From an uncultured Porphyromonadaceae bacterium (lineage in GTDB: Bacteria; Bacteroidota; Bacteroidia; Bacteroidales; Muribaculaceae), in contig CANSRU010000003.1 of the NCBI GenBank assembly GCA_947649495.1, positions 1 through 64,000 on the forward strand: a stretch of DNA of 64,000 nucleotides. The letters run 5' to 3'. A model generated the notes under the pieces. The model did not search any database. It worked only from the letters and a program-made list of their open reading frames with translations, and was not told the origin of the DNA. Of the stretch, positions 55,188 through 64,000 are shown in pieces (within the stretch, counting starts at the first letter, position 1; every line of letters starts with the position of its first letter). Made by a program: the position numbers and the translations under genes.

Positions 55188-55202
55188 TAATAATCGCATG
55201 AA

Positions 55203-56573
55203 TTATGAAAATAAAGCGCGGAATGCTTCCTCAACTTTCGATACTTCGACAATTTTGATTCTGAATTTGGTCAGATCCACACCTTTCAGATTATATCGTG
55301 GAATAATGATAGTGTCCATGCCGAGTTTCTCAGCTTCCGATATGCGTTGTTCCATGCGTGTTACCTGACGTATCTCACCCGAGAGTCCTACCTCGCCGGC
55401 CATGCATGTGCCATGTGGTATGGCCATATCCACATTTGATGACAGAATGGAGCAGATTACGGGTAAATCAAGAGCGGTGTCGTTGACTTTAAGTCCACCG
55501 GCAATATTGAGAAACACATCTTTCTGGGCGAGTTTGAATCCGACCCTCTTTTCAAGGACGGCAAGAAGCATATTCATGCGTTTGGCGTCAAATCCGGTTA
55601 CCGACCTCTGGGGAGTGCCATAGGCGGCTGTGCTTACAAGAGCCTGGACTTCTATCAGAAAGGGCCGCAATCCTTCAAGGGTTATTCCAATCGCCATTCC
55701 TGATAGCTCTTCGCTTTCGGAGTTGTGGTTGAGCAGCATTTCCGACGGATTGCTTACCTCGCGGAGACCTCGTTGACACATCTCGTAAATGCCCAGTTCG
55801 GAGGTGCTTCCAAAGCGATTTTTAATGGCACGCAATATACGGTACATATAATGGTGGTCGCCTTCAAACTGAAGCACTGCGTCTACAATATGTTCGAGCA
55901 CTTTTGGCCCGGCGATGCTCCCCTCTTTATTTATATGACCAATCAACAGAACCGGCACTCCCGATTCCTTGGCGTATTTCAATAGTCTTGCCGAACATTC
56001 TCTGACCTGACTAACGCTGCCGGCCGACGATTCAATATCGTCGGAAGCAATGGTCTGTATCGAGTCAATTATGACCAATTCGGGATTGGTGTCGGCAATA
56101 TGCTCCATTATGTTTTCAAGAGATGTGTCGCAGACGATGAGCACGTTATCGCACGTGCGCCCTATGCGGTCTGCTCTCATTTTGAGCTGGGCTGCGCTCT
56201 CCTCTCCCGACACATATAATATGCGCTTCGAGCGTATGGATAGAATGTTTTGAAGCACAAGCGTAGATTTACCTATGCCCGGCTCCCCTCCTATAAGTAC
56301 GAGAGAGCCGGCAACCAATCCACCACCCAACACTCGGTTCAACTCCTGCGAGGGCATCTTTATACGTGGTTCATCAACAATCTCGATTTCCGATACCCGT
56401 TGCGGCTGGGGTTTATTTGTCGAGAGCCGTCTTCCGCTTTTGACTGTTGATTTGGCATCGATTTTCTCTTCCACCATGGAATTCCATGCTCCGCAAGCCG
56501 AGCAGCGTCCTTGCCATTTGGGATATTCCGCACCACATTCGGTACAGAACCATGCTGTTTTTGATTTAGCCAT
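55203..56573 (-). CDS. radA: DNA repair protein RadA
   Basis: A 456-residue RecA-like protein that extends D-loops during recombination. An N-terminal C4 zinc finger (CTECGAEYPKWQGRCSACGAW), Walker A GGEPGIGKST (about 94-103), the RadA signature KNRFGSTSE (about 250), and a C-terminal Lon-like domain (GEVGLSGEIRQV). Full length. It precedes the M48 gene on the same strand with about 57 bp between them, which holds a separate -7 element. Confidence 0.96.
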   Translation of the reverse strand: MAKSKTAWFCTECGAEYPKWQGRCSACGAWNSMVEEKIDAKSTVKSGRRLSTNKPQPQRVSEIEIVDEPRIKMPSQELNRVLGGGLVAGSLVLIGGEPGIGKSTLVLQNILSIRSKRILYVSGEESAAQLKMRADRIGRTCDNVLIVCDTSLENIMEHIADTNPELVIIDSIQTIASDDIESSAGSVSQVRECSARLLKYAKESGVPVLLIGHINKEGSIAGPKVLEHIVDAVLQFEGDHHYMYRILRAIKNRFGSTSELGIYEMCQRGLREVSNPSEMLLNHNSESEELSGMAIGITLEGLRPFLIEVQALVSTAAYGTPQRSVTGFDAKRMNMLLAVLEKRVGFKLAQKDVFLNIAGGLKVNDTALDLPVICSILSSNVDMAIPHGTCMAGEVGLSGEIRQVTRMEQRISEAEKLGMDTIIIPRYNLKGVDLTKFRIKIVEVSKVEEAFRALFS

Positions 56574-56584
56574 GATCTTTAATG

Positions 56585-57349
56585 TTATGTGTGCGGGGTG
56601 CGACGTCGGAATTCGGATAGTGTGATTGCCGTGGCTATTGCCACGTTGAGCGATTCTGATGTCGGCTGGTTGGGGGGATATGACGGTATGGTAAGCGGAT
56701 CGGTCACCAACCGGCGTATTTCGTCAGACAGGCCGTTTCCTTCATTACCCATCACGATAATGCCTGATGATGCGAGCTTTTCAGGGTATATATTGTTGCC
56801 ATTAAGCAGTGTGCCGTAAACTTTTGTCCCACTTCCAATATTTGTTATCGTTTCAGCTAAATTGCAATAATGGATTCTGGCTCGAGATATGGCCCCCATG
56901 GTTGATTGGACAACTTTCGGAGAATAGGCATCGGCTGTTGTCCGGGAGCATAGTATGGTGTGCAAACCAAACCAATCGGCCGTGCGTATTATCGTACCGA
57001 GATTGCCGGGGTCCTGTATGCCGTCAAGTGCGAGTATCAATTCATTTTTAAGGGCTGCCGTATCTAACGATAGCTGCGGAGTTTGATAGACGGCGATTAC
57101 ATCGGCAGGTGTGGATAGTGAACTCATCCGCTGAATGTCGCGGGAGGTAACTTTCATTATGCGATTGCAGTCGATGTCGTGTTTGCTCAGCCATGAGTCT
57201 GTTGCCGCTAAATATTCCACGGTGAAGTGATTGATGGTGTCAAGCACGCATTTTGTCCCTTCGGCTTTGAACAAGCCACTGGCATGCCTGTGTTTTCTTT
57301 CGCCCAACGATGCTATGAGCTTACGAATATTGTTGGTGATTTCAATCAT
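56585..57349 (-). CDS. TrmH/SpoU family RNA 2'-O-methyltransferase
   Basis: A 254-residue SPOUT methyltransferase. An N-terminal substrate-binding domain (FKAEGTKCVLDTI) is followed by the trefoil-knot core with motif 1 ALDGIQDPGNLGTIIRTADWFG, motif 2 IVMGNEGNGLSDEI and motif 3 PTSESLNVAIATAI. The exact rRNA or tRNA target is not readable. Monocistronic or leading radA, which begins 11 bp after its stop. Confidence 0.92.
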   Translation of the reverse strand: MIEITNNIRKLIASLGERKHRHASGLFKAEGTKCVLDTINHFTVEYLAATDSWLSKHDIDCNRIMKVTSRDIQRMSSLSTPADVIAVYQTPQLSLDTAALKNELILALDGIQDPGNLGTIIRTADWFGLHTILCSRTTADAYSPKVVQSTMGAISRARIHYCNLAETITNIGSGTKVYGTLLNGNNIYPEKLASSGIIVMGNEGNGLSDEIRRLVTDPLTIPSYPPNQPTSESLNVAIATAITLSEFRRRTPHT

Positions 57350-57368
57350 TTAAGAGCTAATTTAGCTA

Positions 57369-57398
57369 CAAAAATAGTGAAAAAATGCGGATAGACAA
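57369..57398 (-). promoter_or_regulatory. Promoter of the trmH-like gene
   Basis: TTG (57398-57396), a 19-nt spacer and TATTTTTG (57376-57369) on the minus strand; leader about 15 nt. Confidence 0.7.
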
Positions 57399-57458
57399 TA
57401 TTTGCGTTAGCTCGGCATGTTTGCTGTCCGGCGGTGCGTTAATGTCATTTTTTATAAC

Positions 57459-57466
57459 TAAATTTG
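57459..57466 (+). promoter_or_regulatory. -7 element for rfbD-prfC
   Basis: TAAATTTG, predicted start near 57471, leader about 23 nt. The -33 element is poor. Confidence 0.55.
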
Positions 57467-57493
57467 CACTTGATTTTATAAAAATAATATTAA

Positions 57494-58357
57494 ATGAAGA
57501 TATTAGTCACCGGTTCAAATGGGCAGCTTGGCAATGAATTGCGCAATGTGCTTGAAAAAGCAATGCCCGGAGTCACGACATATACAGATATAGCAGAACT
57601 CGACCTCACTGATGCGGCGGCAGTCGACATGTTTCTGGAGCGGGGTGAGTACACCCATATAGTGAACTGTGCTGCATATACAGCTGTAGATAAGGCTGAA
57701 AGCGACCAGACGTTGTGCTATTCAATCAATTATGACGCAGTGCGCAACATAGCCGTGGCGGCATCAAAACATGGTGTAAAAGTGGTGCATATATCCACTG
57801 ACTATGTGTTTGACGGGACATCGTGTCATCCATATCGTGAGTCAGACAAAGTGAATCCGACATCGGCCTACGGAACATCCAAGCGTAAGGGTGAGATGGT
57901 GTTGCTTTCGCTGTGTCCTGAGGCCGTGATTTTGCGTACGGCATGGTTGTATTCTCCTTACGGTCATAACTTTGTCAAGACTATGCTGAAACTTGGCCGT
58001 GAACGCGCAGAGTTGAGAGTGGTGTGTGACCAGATTGGAACCCCGACGGCCGCCAAAGATCTGGCTGAAATGATAGTGACAGTGATAAGTGCCCGCCAAT
58101 GGGTGCCCGGCATATACCATTTTTCGGATGAAGGAGCCTGTTCATGGTATGATTTCACTAAAAGCATTCACCGTATTGCCGGAATTGATTCGTGCAAGGT
58201 GGTGCCGGTGACCACTGACGACTACCCCACAGCCGCCGTGCGTCCGGCCTACAGTGTACTTGACAAATCCCTCATAAAGCGTACTTATGGAGTTGAGATA
58301 CCACATTGGGAGGAAAGTCTCGCCGAATGTTTGACGCGGATTGTGGATATCGATTAA
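57494..58357 (+). CDS. rfbD: dTDP-4-dehydrorhamnose reductase
   Basis: A 287-residue short-chain dehydrogenase that makes dTDP-L-rhamnose, the last step of the rml pathway, for surface polysaccharide. The NAD(P) motif is VTGSNGQLG at residues 5-13, and the catalytic YGTSKRKGE (YxxxK) lies near 130. The substrate loop has TDYVFDGT. It is alone here, without rfbA, B or C, so the rest of the pathway is elsewhere. Followed by prfC after 28 bp. Confidence 0.94.
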   Translation: MKILVTGSNGQLGNELRNVLEKAMPGVTTYTDIAELDLTDAAAVDMFLERGEYTHIVNCAAYTAVDKAESDQTLCYSINYDAVRNIAVAASKHGVKVVHISTDYVFDGTSCHPYRESDKVNPTSAYGTSKRKGEMVLLSLCPEAVILRTAWLYSPYGHNFVKTMLKLGRERAELRVVCDQIGTPTAAKDLAEMIVTVISARQWVPGIYHFSDEGACSWYDFTKSIHRIAGIDSCKVVPVTTDDYPTAAVRPAYSVLDKSLIKRTYGVEIPHWEESLAECLTRIVDID

Positions 58358-58385
58358 TTGAATATAAACCTGAAAGTATAGAAAT

Positions 58386-59966
58386 ATGCCATCTATCGAC
58401 GATGAAATAAGCCGTAGACGTACATTTGCCATAATCTCGCATCCTGACGCCGGCAAAACCACTCTTACTGAAAAATTGCTTCTTTTCGGTGGCGCCATAC
58501 ATATAGCCGGTGCCGTGAAATCGAACAAGATAAAGAAGACTGCAACCAGCGACTGGATGGAAATAGAGAAACAGCGCGGTATTTCTGTAGCAACTTCAGT
58601 AATGGGATTTAATTATGGCGATTATAAGATAAATATCCTCGATACCCCCGGACACCAGGATTTTGCCGAAGATACCTACAGGACACTTACGGCTGTTGAC
58701 AGCGTGATTATCGTGGTCGATGTGGCCAAAGGTGTGGAGCAGCAGACGCGTAAACTAATGGAAGTGTGCCGTATGCGTAACACTCCTGTTATAATCTTTG
58801 TTAATAAACTTGACCGCGAGGGTCGCGACCCATTTGAAATACTTGATGAACTTGAGGCCGAACTAAAGGTGAATGTCCGCCCTCTTTCGTGGCCTATAAA
58901 TATTGGCGCCAAGTTCAAAGGCGTATATAATATTTACGAGAATACACTCGACCTTTTTACTCCTGACAAGCAGAAGGTGTCGGAACGCGTGGAGATTGAC
59001 AATGTAAACGATGAGCGCATAGATGCCGCTGTGGGAGCACAGGATGCCTCGAAACTACGTGAGGACCTGGAACTGATAGAGGGTGTGTATCCCGAATTTG
59101 AGGTTGCCGATTATCTGGCCGGGAAAGTAGCTCCGGTGTTTTTCGGCTCGGCATTAAATACATTCGGTGTAAAGGAGTTGCTTGATTGCTTTGTGGAAAT
59201 AGCGCCATCGCCCCGTCCTATTGTTGCCGAGGAACGTGAAATACGCCCTGAGGAGCCCGGTTTTTCCGGATTTGTGTTCAAGATTCATGCCAATATGGAT
59301 CCTAATCACAGGTCGTGTATAGCGTTTGTAAAAATCTGTTCCGGTAAATTTGAACGGAATGCCCCATACAAGCATATACGTTCGGGCAAAGTGATGAAGT
59401 TTGCTGCCCCCACGGCTTTTATGGCTCAGAAAAAGAGTATAGTCGACGAAGCATATCCCGGTGATATTGTCGGAATACCAGATACCGGTAATTTTAAGAT
59501 TGGCGATACGATAACCTCCGGTGAGACACTGCATTTTAAAGGATTGCCGAGTTTTTCACCCGAAATGTTCAAATACATAGAGAATGCTGATCCGATGAAG
59601 TCGAAGCAACTTGAGAAAGGATTGCAGCAACTCATGGATGAGGGTGTGGCTCAGCTGTTTGTAAATCAGTTCAATGGACGAAAGATTGTCGGCACGGTAG
59701 GTCAACTCCAGTTTGAAGTGATACAGTACCGTTTGCTTCACGAATACGGAGCGCAATGCCGTTGGGAACCATTGTCACTGTATAAAGCATGCTGGGTAAC
59801 CAGCGACGATGCTGATGCTCTTGCTGCATTCAAAAAGCGCAAACATCAGTTTATGGCGGTGGATAGAGAGGGCCGGGATGTATTCTTGGCCGATTCATCG
59901 TATGTACTGCAAATGGCGCAGGCTGATTTTCCGAAAATATCGTTCTATTTCTCTTCTGAATTTTGA
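58386..59966 (+). CDS. prfC: Peptide chain release factor 3
   Basis: A 526-residue translational GTPase that removes RF1/RF2 from the ribosome after peptide release. G1 HPDAGKTTLTEKLL, G2 region IEKQRGISVATSVMGF, G3 DTPGHQDF and G4 NKLDREGRD are present, with the RF3-specific C-terminal domains. Normal length. Likely cotranscribed with rfbD. Confidence 0.96.
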   Translation: MPSIDDEISRRRTFAIISHPDAGKTTLTEKLLLFGGAIHIAGAVKSNKIKKTATSDWMEIEKQRGISVATSVMGFNYGDYKINILDTPGHQDFAEDTYRTLTAVDSVIIVVDVAKGVEQQTRKLMEVCRMRNTPVIIFVNKLDREGRDPFEILDELEAELKVNVRPLSWPINIGAKFKGVYNIYENTLDLFTPDKQKVSERVEIDNVNDERIDAAVGAQDASKLREDLELIEGVYPEFEVADYLAGKVAPVFFGSALNTFGVKELLDCFVEIAPSPRPIVAEEREIRPEEPGFSGFVFKIHANMDPNHRSCIAFVKICSGKFERNAPYKHIRSGKVMKFAAPTAFMAQKKSIVDEAYPGDIVGIPDTGNFKIGDTITSGETLHFKGLPSFSPEMFKYIENADPMKSKQLEKGLQQLMDEGVAQLFVNQFNGRKIVGTVGQLQFEVIQYRLLHEYGAQCRWEPLSLYKACWVTSDDADALAAFKKRKHQFMAVDREGRDVFLADSSYVLQMAQADFPKISFYFSSEF

Positions 59967-60011
59967 TTGAGTTATAATTGTATTTTTAAGACACAATATT
60001 AAACTGTTATA

Positions 60012-62450
60012 ATGAAAGTATTGAAATTTGGCGGAACATCCGTGGGGACTGTTGAAAGTCTCAGGAATGTGAAGTCAATAGTTGAAAGCCGTCCTGAACA
60101 GCTTGTGGTTGTGGTTTCGGCATTAGGTGGTCTGACCGACCGTCTGATAGCTACAGCCAAGCTTGCGGCTGAGGGTGGCGACGGTTATGTGGCGGAGTTT
60201 GATGCCATGGTTACGCGGCATCATAATGTCATAGCCGGAATAGTGCCTCAGAAGTATCAGTCGGAGGTCACTGTGCTGGTGGACAATCTGCTTGAAGAAC
60301 TGGGTAATATATATAAGGGAGTAAGTCTAATCAAGGACTTGTCGCCACGATCATTAGATATAATAGTAAGCTATGGTGAACGGTTGTCCAGCACTATAAT
60401 ATCCCGGATAATTGATGGAGCAGTGTTGTTTGACTCGCGTGAATTCATCAAGACTCTTGACCAATTCGGAAAACATGTGCTTGATAATGATGTTACGCAA
60501 CGGCTGATTCATAGCACATTTGACAATGCTGATTTCAAGGTTGCCGTTGTTCCAGGATTTATCTCTTCCGATGCAAATGGCGATATAACAAATCTCGGCA
60601 GAGGTGGCAGTGACTACACCGCTGCTATCCTTGCTGCGGCACTTGATGCCGATACACTTGAGATATGGACTGATGTGGATGGTTTTATGACCGCCGACCC
60701 GAGAGTGATTGACAATACTTACGTGATAGATCATCTCTCGTTTATCGAGGCTATGGAGCTTTGTAATTTTGGTGCCAAAGTAATATACCCGCCTACCATA
60801 TATCCTGTATTTCACAAGAATATCCCCATTCTTATAAAGAATACATTTAACCCAACAGCCCCCGGCACGTGCATAAGTGAACAGCGCCCCCCTGCCGAAG
60901 GAAAGGACATTAAGGGCATATCGTCAATAAACGATACATGCCTTATCACTGTGTCCGGATTGTGTATGGTGGGAGTTATCGGTGTCAACGCACGTATTTT
61001 CAATGCTTTGGCAAGGCAAGGCGTGAGTGTGTTCCTTGTGTCGCAGGCATCAAGTGAGAACACCACTTCGTTTGCTGTTAAAAATGCCGATGCTCCGCGT
61101 GCTTTGCAGGCATTGGAGACAGAATTTGCAGCTGAACTTGAGACCGGGGAGCTTAATCCTATGCAGGTGGAGCACGATTTGGCTACGGTGGCTGTGGTTG
61201 GTGAGAATATGCGTCATGCATCAGGAGTAGCCGGAAAGTTATTCAATACTCTTGGTCGCAATGGTATCAACGTGATAGCATGTGCCCAGGGCGCATCAGA
61301 AACCAATATATCGTTTGTAATAGAATTAAAGAATCAGAAAAAAGCGTTAAACGTAATTCACGACAGTTTTTTCTTGTCTGACATCCAAGTGCTTAATCTA
61401 TTTATAATTGGAATTGGCAACATTGGGTGTCACCTGCTCCAGCAGCTGGCCCGTCAGCAGGCAAATCTTTTGCAGCAGAAAGCGTTGGAGCTAAAGGTAG
61501 TGGGCATTGCCAATTCCAAAAAAGCATTTTTTGACCGCGAAGGTATAGATGTGTCACGGTGGAAAGAACTTCTTGAACAATCGGAACTGAAGTCTACTAA
61601 CGAGGTGCTCAAACGAGAAATTATCGGCATGAACATCTTTAACTCCGTGTTTGTCGATTGTACATCAAGCTCTGATATCGCATCGCTATATTCCGACATG
61701 CTTTCCAACAATATAAATGTGGTTGCAGCCAATAAGGTTGCGGCTTCAGGCGAATATGGCCACTACTCTCAGTTGAAAAGCATCGCGCGCAAAAAGGATG
61801 TCAAATATCTTTTTGAAACCAATGTGGGAGCCGGACTCCCGATTATAAACACCATAAACAACCTGATAAACAGTGGTGACAGGATATTGAAGATTCAAGC
61901 TGTGGTTTCAGGAACGCTCAATTATATCTTCAATACATTGAGCGATGAGATACCATTGAGTAAAGCCATTGCCATGGCTCAGGAACTTGGCTACAGCGAG
62001 CCTGATCCGCGTATAGACTTGAGTGGAGTTGATGTTATAAGAAAACTGGTGATATTAAGCCGCGAATCAGGCTATCCTATCGAGCAGGAGGATGTGTCGG
62101 TGACTCCATTTCTTCCGCAAAGTCTGTTTGATGGGACTTTATCTGATTTCTATGCAAATGTACGCGATAAAGAAGATGCGAAAATGGAACATATCAGGTC
62201 TGAAGCCGAACGAAAGGGCTGTAGACTGCGGTATGTGGCATCATTGAACCATGGCAAGGCTTCAGTCGGGTTACAGGAAGTCAGTGCTACGCATGCCTTT
62301 TATAACCTTGAAGGAAGTAATAATGTGATACTTATAACCACAGAAAGGTATAAAGAGTATCCGATGGAAATAAAAGGCTATGGCGCTGGTGCAGATGTTA
62401 CTGCAGCCGGTGTTTTCGCAGATATAATATCTATTGCCAATATCAGATAG
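60012..62450 (+). CDS. thrA: Bifunctional aspartokinase / homoserine dehydrogenase
   Basis: An 812-residue fusion that catalyses the first and third steps from aspartate to threonine and methionine. The aspartokinase domain (1-290) begins KVLKFGGTSVGTVES and has LGRGGSDYTAAILA. Two ACT regulatory repeats follow (about 310-455), the likely site of threonine feedback. The homoserine dehydrogenase domain starts near 460 (LNLFIIGIGNIGCHLLQQL) and contains NVGAGLPIINTINNL and GTLNYIFNTL. It is followed directly by thrC. Confidence 0.96.
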   Translation: MKVLKFGGTSVGTVESLRNVKSIVESRPEQLVVVVSALGGLTDRLIATAKLAAEGGDGYVAEFDAMVTRHHNVIAGIVPQKYQSEVTVLVDNLLEELGNIYKGVSLIKDLSPRSLDIIVSYGERLSSTIISRIIDGAVLFDSREFIKTLDQFGKHVLDNDVTQRLIHSTFDNADFKVAVVPGFISSDANGDITNLGRGGSDYTAAILAAALDADTLEIWTDVDGFMTADPRVIDNTYVIDHLSFIEAMELCNFGAKVIYPPTIYPVFHKNIPILIKNTFNPTAPGTCISEQRPPAEGKDIKGISSINDTCLITVSGLCMVGVIGVNARIFNALARQGVSVFLVSQASSENTTSFAVKNADAPRALQALETEFAAELETGELNPMQVEHDLATVAVVGENMRHASGVAGKLFNTLGRNGINVIACAQGASETNISFVIELKNQKKALNVIHDSFFLSDIQVLNLFIIGIGNIGCHLLQQLARQQANLLQQKALELKVVGIANSKKAFFDREGIDVSRWKELLEQSELKSTNEVLKREIIGMNIFNSVFVDCTSSSDIASLYSDMLSNNINVVAANKVAASGEYGHYSQLKSIARKKDVKYLFETNVGAGLPIINTINNLINSGDRILKIQAVVSGTLNYIFNTLSDEIPLSKAIAMAQELGYSEPDPRIDLSGVDVIRKLVILSRESGYPIEQEDVSVTPFLPQSLFDGTLSDFYANVRDKEDAKMEHIRSEAERKGCRLRYVASLNHGKASVGLQEVSATHAFYNLEGSNNVILITTERYKEYPMEIKGYGAGADVTAAGVFADIISIANIR

Positions 62451-62493
62451 ATGCCAGGTCAGTGCGAGTGGTGAAAAAATAGGTTTTTATAAA

Positions 62494-63780
62494 ATGAAGT
62501 ACTATAGCACATCAGGCAATAATGAACTTATCGGTCTTGAGGAGGCTGTGATGCGCAGTCTTTCGCCCGATGGCGGAGTATATATGCCGGAGACAATACC
62601 ATATATTCCTAAAGCATTATTCAATAACATATCGGAGATGTCCCTTACCGATATATCCTATGTCGTCGGTACCCAGTTGTTCAGGTCTATCGAACCTGAA
62701 GTGATCAACGATATAGTGAAAGATGTGATGGCATTTCCCATTCCGCTAGTCAAGATAAGCGACAGATGCTATTCACTTGAACTGTTTCATGGGCCTACCG
62801 GTTCATTTAAAGATGTCGGGACCAGATTTATGGCGCGGATTCTGACGCATTTCCGCAGTTCCGGTTCCAAAGACCCACGACCGGTCAACGTGCTTGTAGC
62901 GACATCCGGCGATACAGGTGCGGCCGTTGCCGATGCATTCGGAGGAATAGATGGTGTTTCGGTTCATATATTATATTCTAAAGTCCATAATTCAAACCGG
63001 AATTTAGGATTCATGCAATCACATGAATCCAACATACATCCCGTAGAGGTGCGTGGTACTTTTGATGAGTGTCAGAATATGGTGCGTGCGGCTATATTGG
63101 ACCGGGATTTATCCCGGTCAATGCGGCTTACTTCAGCCAATTCGCTCAATATTGCTCGTCTGTTGCCTCAGACATTTTACTATTTTCATGCTTACGCCCG
63201 GCTTGTGGAATATGGTGAGAATCCTCATGGAATGGTTATCTCCACACCATGTGGCAATCTCGGCAATCTGACGGCTGCACTTCTTTCTAAACAGATGGGG
63301 CTGCCCATTGCAGGTATGTTAGCGGCCGGATCGGCCGGCGAACGGTTATGGGGAGACATCCGTGGGGATATTTTCTCCACTACCCCTAATGAAGTTACGC
63401 TGAGCACGAATTTGTCGCGGATACATCATATTGTAGAGCAAAATCCAGAACTGAAATCTATTATCGGTTGTCATACCTATAGCAACAACGATATAGATAG
63501 TCAGATATATGACACCTATAATAAATCCGGATATCTTATGGGCCGAAATTCTGCTATGGCGTGCAGAGCGCTTGGCGAGATTCCGTCAGGTTCCGGAGTA
63601 GGAGTATTCCTGTCAACATCAAATCCGTCAGGATATGCAGCGCATTTAAATGAGTTGCTCGGTGACAATGTGATTGATGAGCCAGATGTCCGCCGGCACC
63701 ATAAACCGGATCGTAACCGCCATGTCATTGCTCCTACTTATCAAGCCTTACGAAAATATCTATTGGACAACAGTAATTAA
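62494..63780 (+). CDS. thrC: Threonine synthase
   Basis: 428 residues from the ATG at 62494. The track start at 62434 overlaps thrA and lacks similarity, while MKYYSTSGNNELIGLEEAVMRSLSPDGGVYMPE is the true family N-terminus. This PLP enzyme converts O-phosphohomoserine to threonine. The PLP lysine is in FHGPTGSFKDVGTRF (about residue 108); a glycine-rich loop ATSGDTGAAVADAF binds phosphate. It lies 43 bp after thrA. No homoserine kinase gene lies between. Confidence 0.95.
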   Translation: MKYYSTSGNNELIGLEEAVMRSLSPDGGVYMPETIPYIPKALFNNISEMSLTDISYVVGTQLFRSIEPEVINDIVKDVMAFPIPLVKISDRCYSLELFHGPTGSFKDVGTRFMARILTHFRSSGSKDPRPVNVLVATSGDTGAAVADAFGGIDGVSVHILYSKVHNSNRNLGFMQSHESNIHPVEVRGTFDECQNMVRAAILDRDLSRSMRLTSANSLNIARLLPQTFYYFHAYARLVEYGENPHGMVISTPCGNLGNLTAALLSKQMGLPIAGMLAAGSAGERLWGDIRGDIFSTTPNEVTLSTNLSRIHHIVEQNPELKSIIGCHTYSNNDIDSQIYDTYNKSGYLMGRNSAMACRALGEIPSGSGVGVFLSTSNPSGYAAHLNELLGDNVIDEPDVRRHHKPDRNRHVIAPTYQALRKYLLDNSN

Positions 63781-63802
63781 CCATACATAAATCAGAAAAA
63801 TT

Positions 63803-64000
63803 ATGGCAAGTAAACGAAATCTAAAAAAACAGATCCGCTATATATGCGGAGAAATCGCCGTTGAGTGCATTCTCGCACGCGAATGTGTAAAGGACATTGA
63901 TGTGGCTAAGATGAATGAAATCGTGATTAAGGTAGCCGATCTTCAGGAAAAATCAGTCCGCAATGTATCATTTGCATTTGACAAGGTCCCCCACGATTTC
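63803..64000 (+). CDS. Conserved Bacteroidales hypothetical protein (partial)
   Basis: The first 66 codons of a gene cut by the window edge, reading MASKRNLKKQIRYICGEIAVECILA, a mostly helical, Lys-rich N-terminus. Similar MASKR-LKK-I-YIC starts occur in a conserved hypothetical family of Bacteroidales (from memory). No signal peptide. It starts 22 bp after thrC, probably on the same transcript. Confidence 0.65.
   Translation, partial: MASKRNLKKQIRYICGEIAVECILARECVKDIDVAKMNEIVIKVADLQEKSVRNVSFAFDKVPHDF

Noticed and set aside
59967-60011. Threonine attenuator or riboswitch in front of thrA
   Set aside because: The gap is only 45 bp, with no Thr-codon leader peptide and no terminator hairpin.

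Overview
This window is a chromosomal segment of a Bacteroidales bacterium, most likely from the Muribaculaceae or a close relative (the family assignment is inference; nothing was searched). Supporting signs are the Bacteroidota promoter signature TTTG-N19/20-TAnnTTTG in front of many genes, the near absence of Shine-Dalgarno sequences, a LpxC/FabZ fusion, an S16 protein with an Ala/Glu/Lys tail, a DUF4270 lipoprotein, a Bacteroidota-type N-terminal-only glycogen synthase protein and a fused ThrA. The layout is dense, mostly housekeeping, with short operons on both strands. I see no prophage, intact insertion sequence, CRISPR array or capsule locus.

Region by region: 0-5 kb carries flavodoxin, tRNA-Met, a porin-like outer membrane protein, dnaJ-grpE and ispE. 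5-17 kb carries dnaB, a secreted Cys-ladder leucine-rich repeat protein, rpsP, an unusual LtaS-like phosphotransferase fused to a GDPD-like domain, glnS with a TPR protein, a metallo-hydrolase with rsmG, and a CvfB-like S1 protein. 17-20.4 kb is the lipid A operon lpxD-lpxC/fabZ-lpxA. 20.4-31.3 kb (mostly minus strand) holds a transglutaminase-like protein, cutC and a GH29 fucosidase, a DUF3127/DUF695 divergent pair, rsfS-ftsH, a LolC/E-type permease and an aminotransferase. 31.3-34.2 kb holds a structured RNA that is a candidate 6S RNA, tRNA-Thr(CGT), a DUF4270 lipoprotein and the short glycogen synthase-like protein.

34.3-40.8 kb is a long plus-strand run with overlapping genes: two DsbD-type genes, mazG, a small periplasmic protein, topB, a NUDIX hydrolase and a FeoB-associated Cys-rich protein. 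40.8-46.3 kb has a large TPR protein, a VanX-like dipeptidase with a predicted leaderless mRNA, NDH-2, RNase P RNA, engB and a small orphan gene with its own promoter and terminator. 46.3-50.3 kb has a RelA/SpoT homolog with a degenerate hydrolase domain, a lipoprotein, a 5'-truncated outer-membrane beta-barrel pseudogene beside nested inverted repeats, and a 53-residue membrane protein missed by the ORF track. 50.4-64 kb has a Tiki/ChaN-like protein, purT, an M48 protease coupled to a class A beta-lactamase, radA, trmH, rfbD, prfC, thrA and thrC, and a truncated conserved gene at the right edge.

RNase P RNA calibrates the promoters: its 5' end lies 5 nt after the last G of TAATTTTG. The same rule was used to choose starts elsewhere. 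No computation or database search was possible. Family names rest on motifs recognised by eye.
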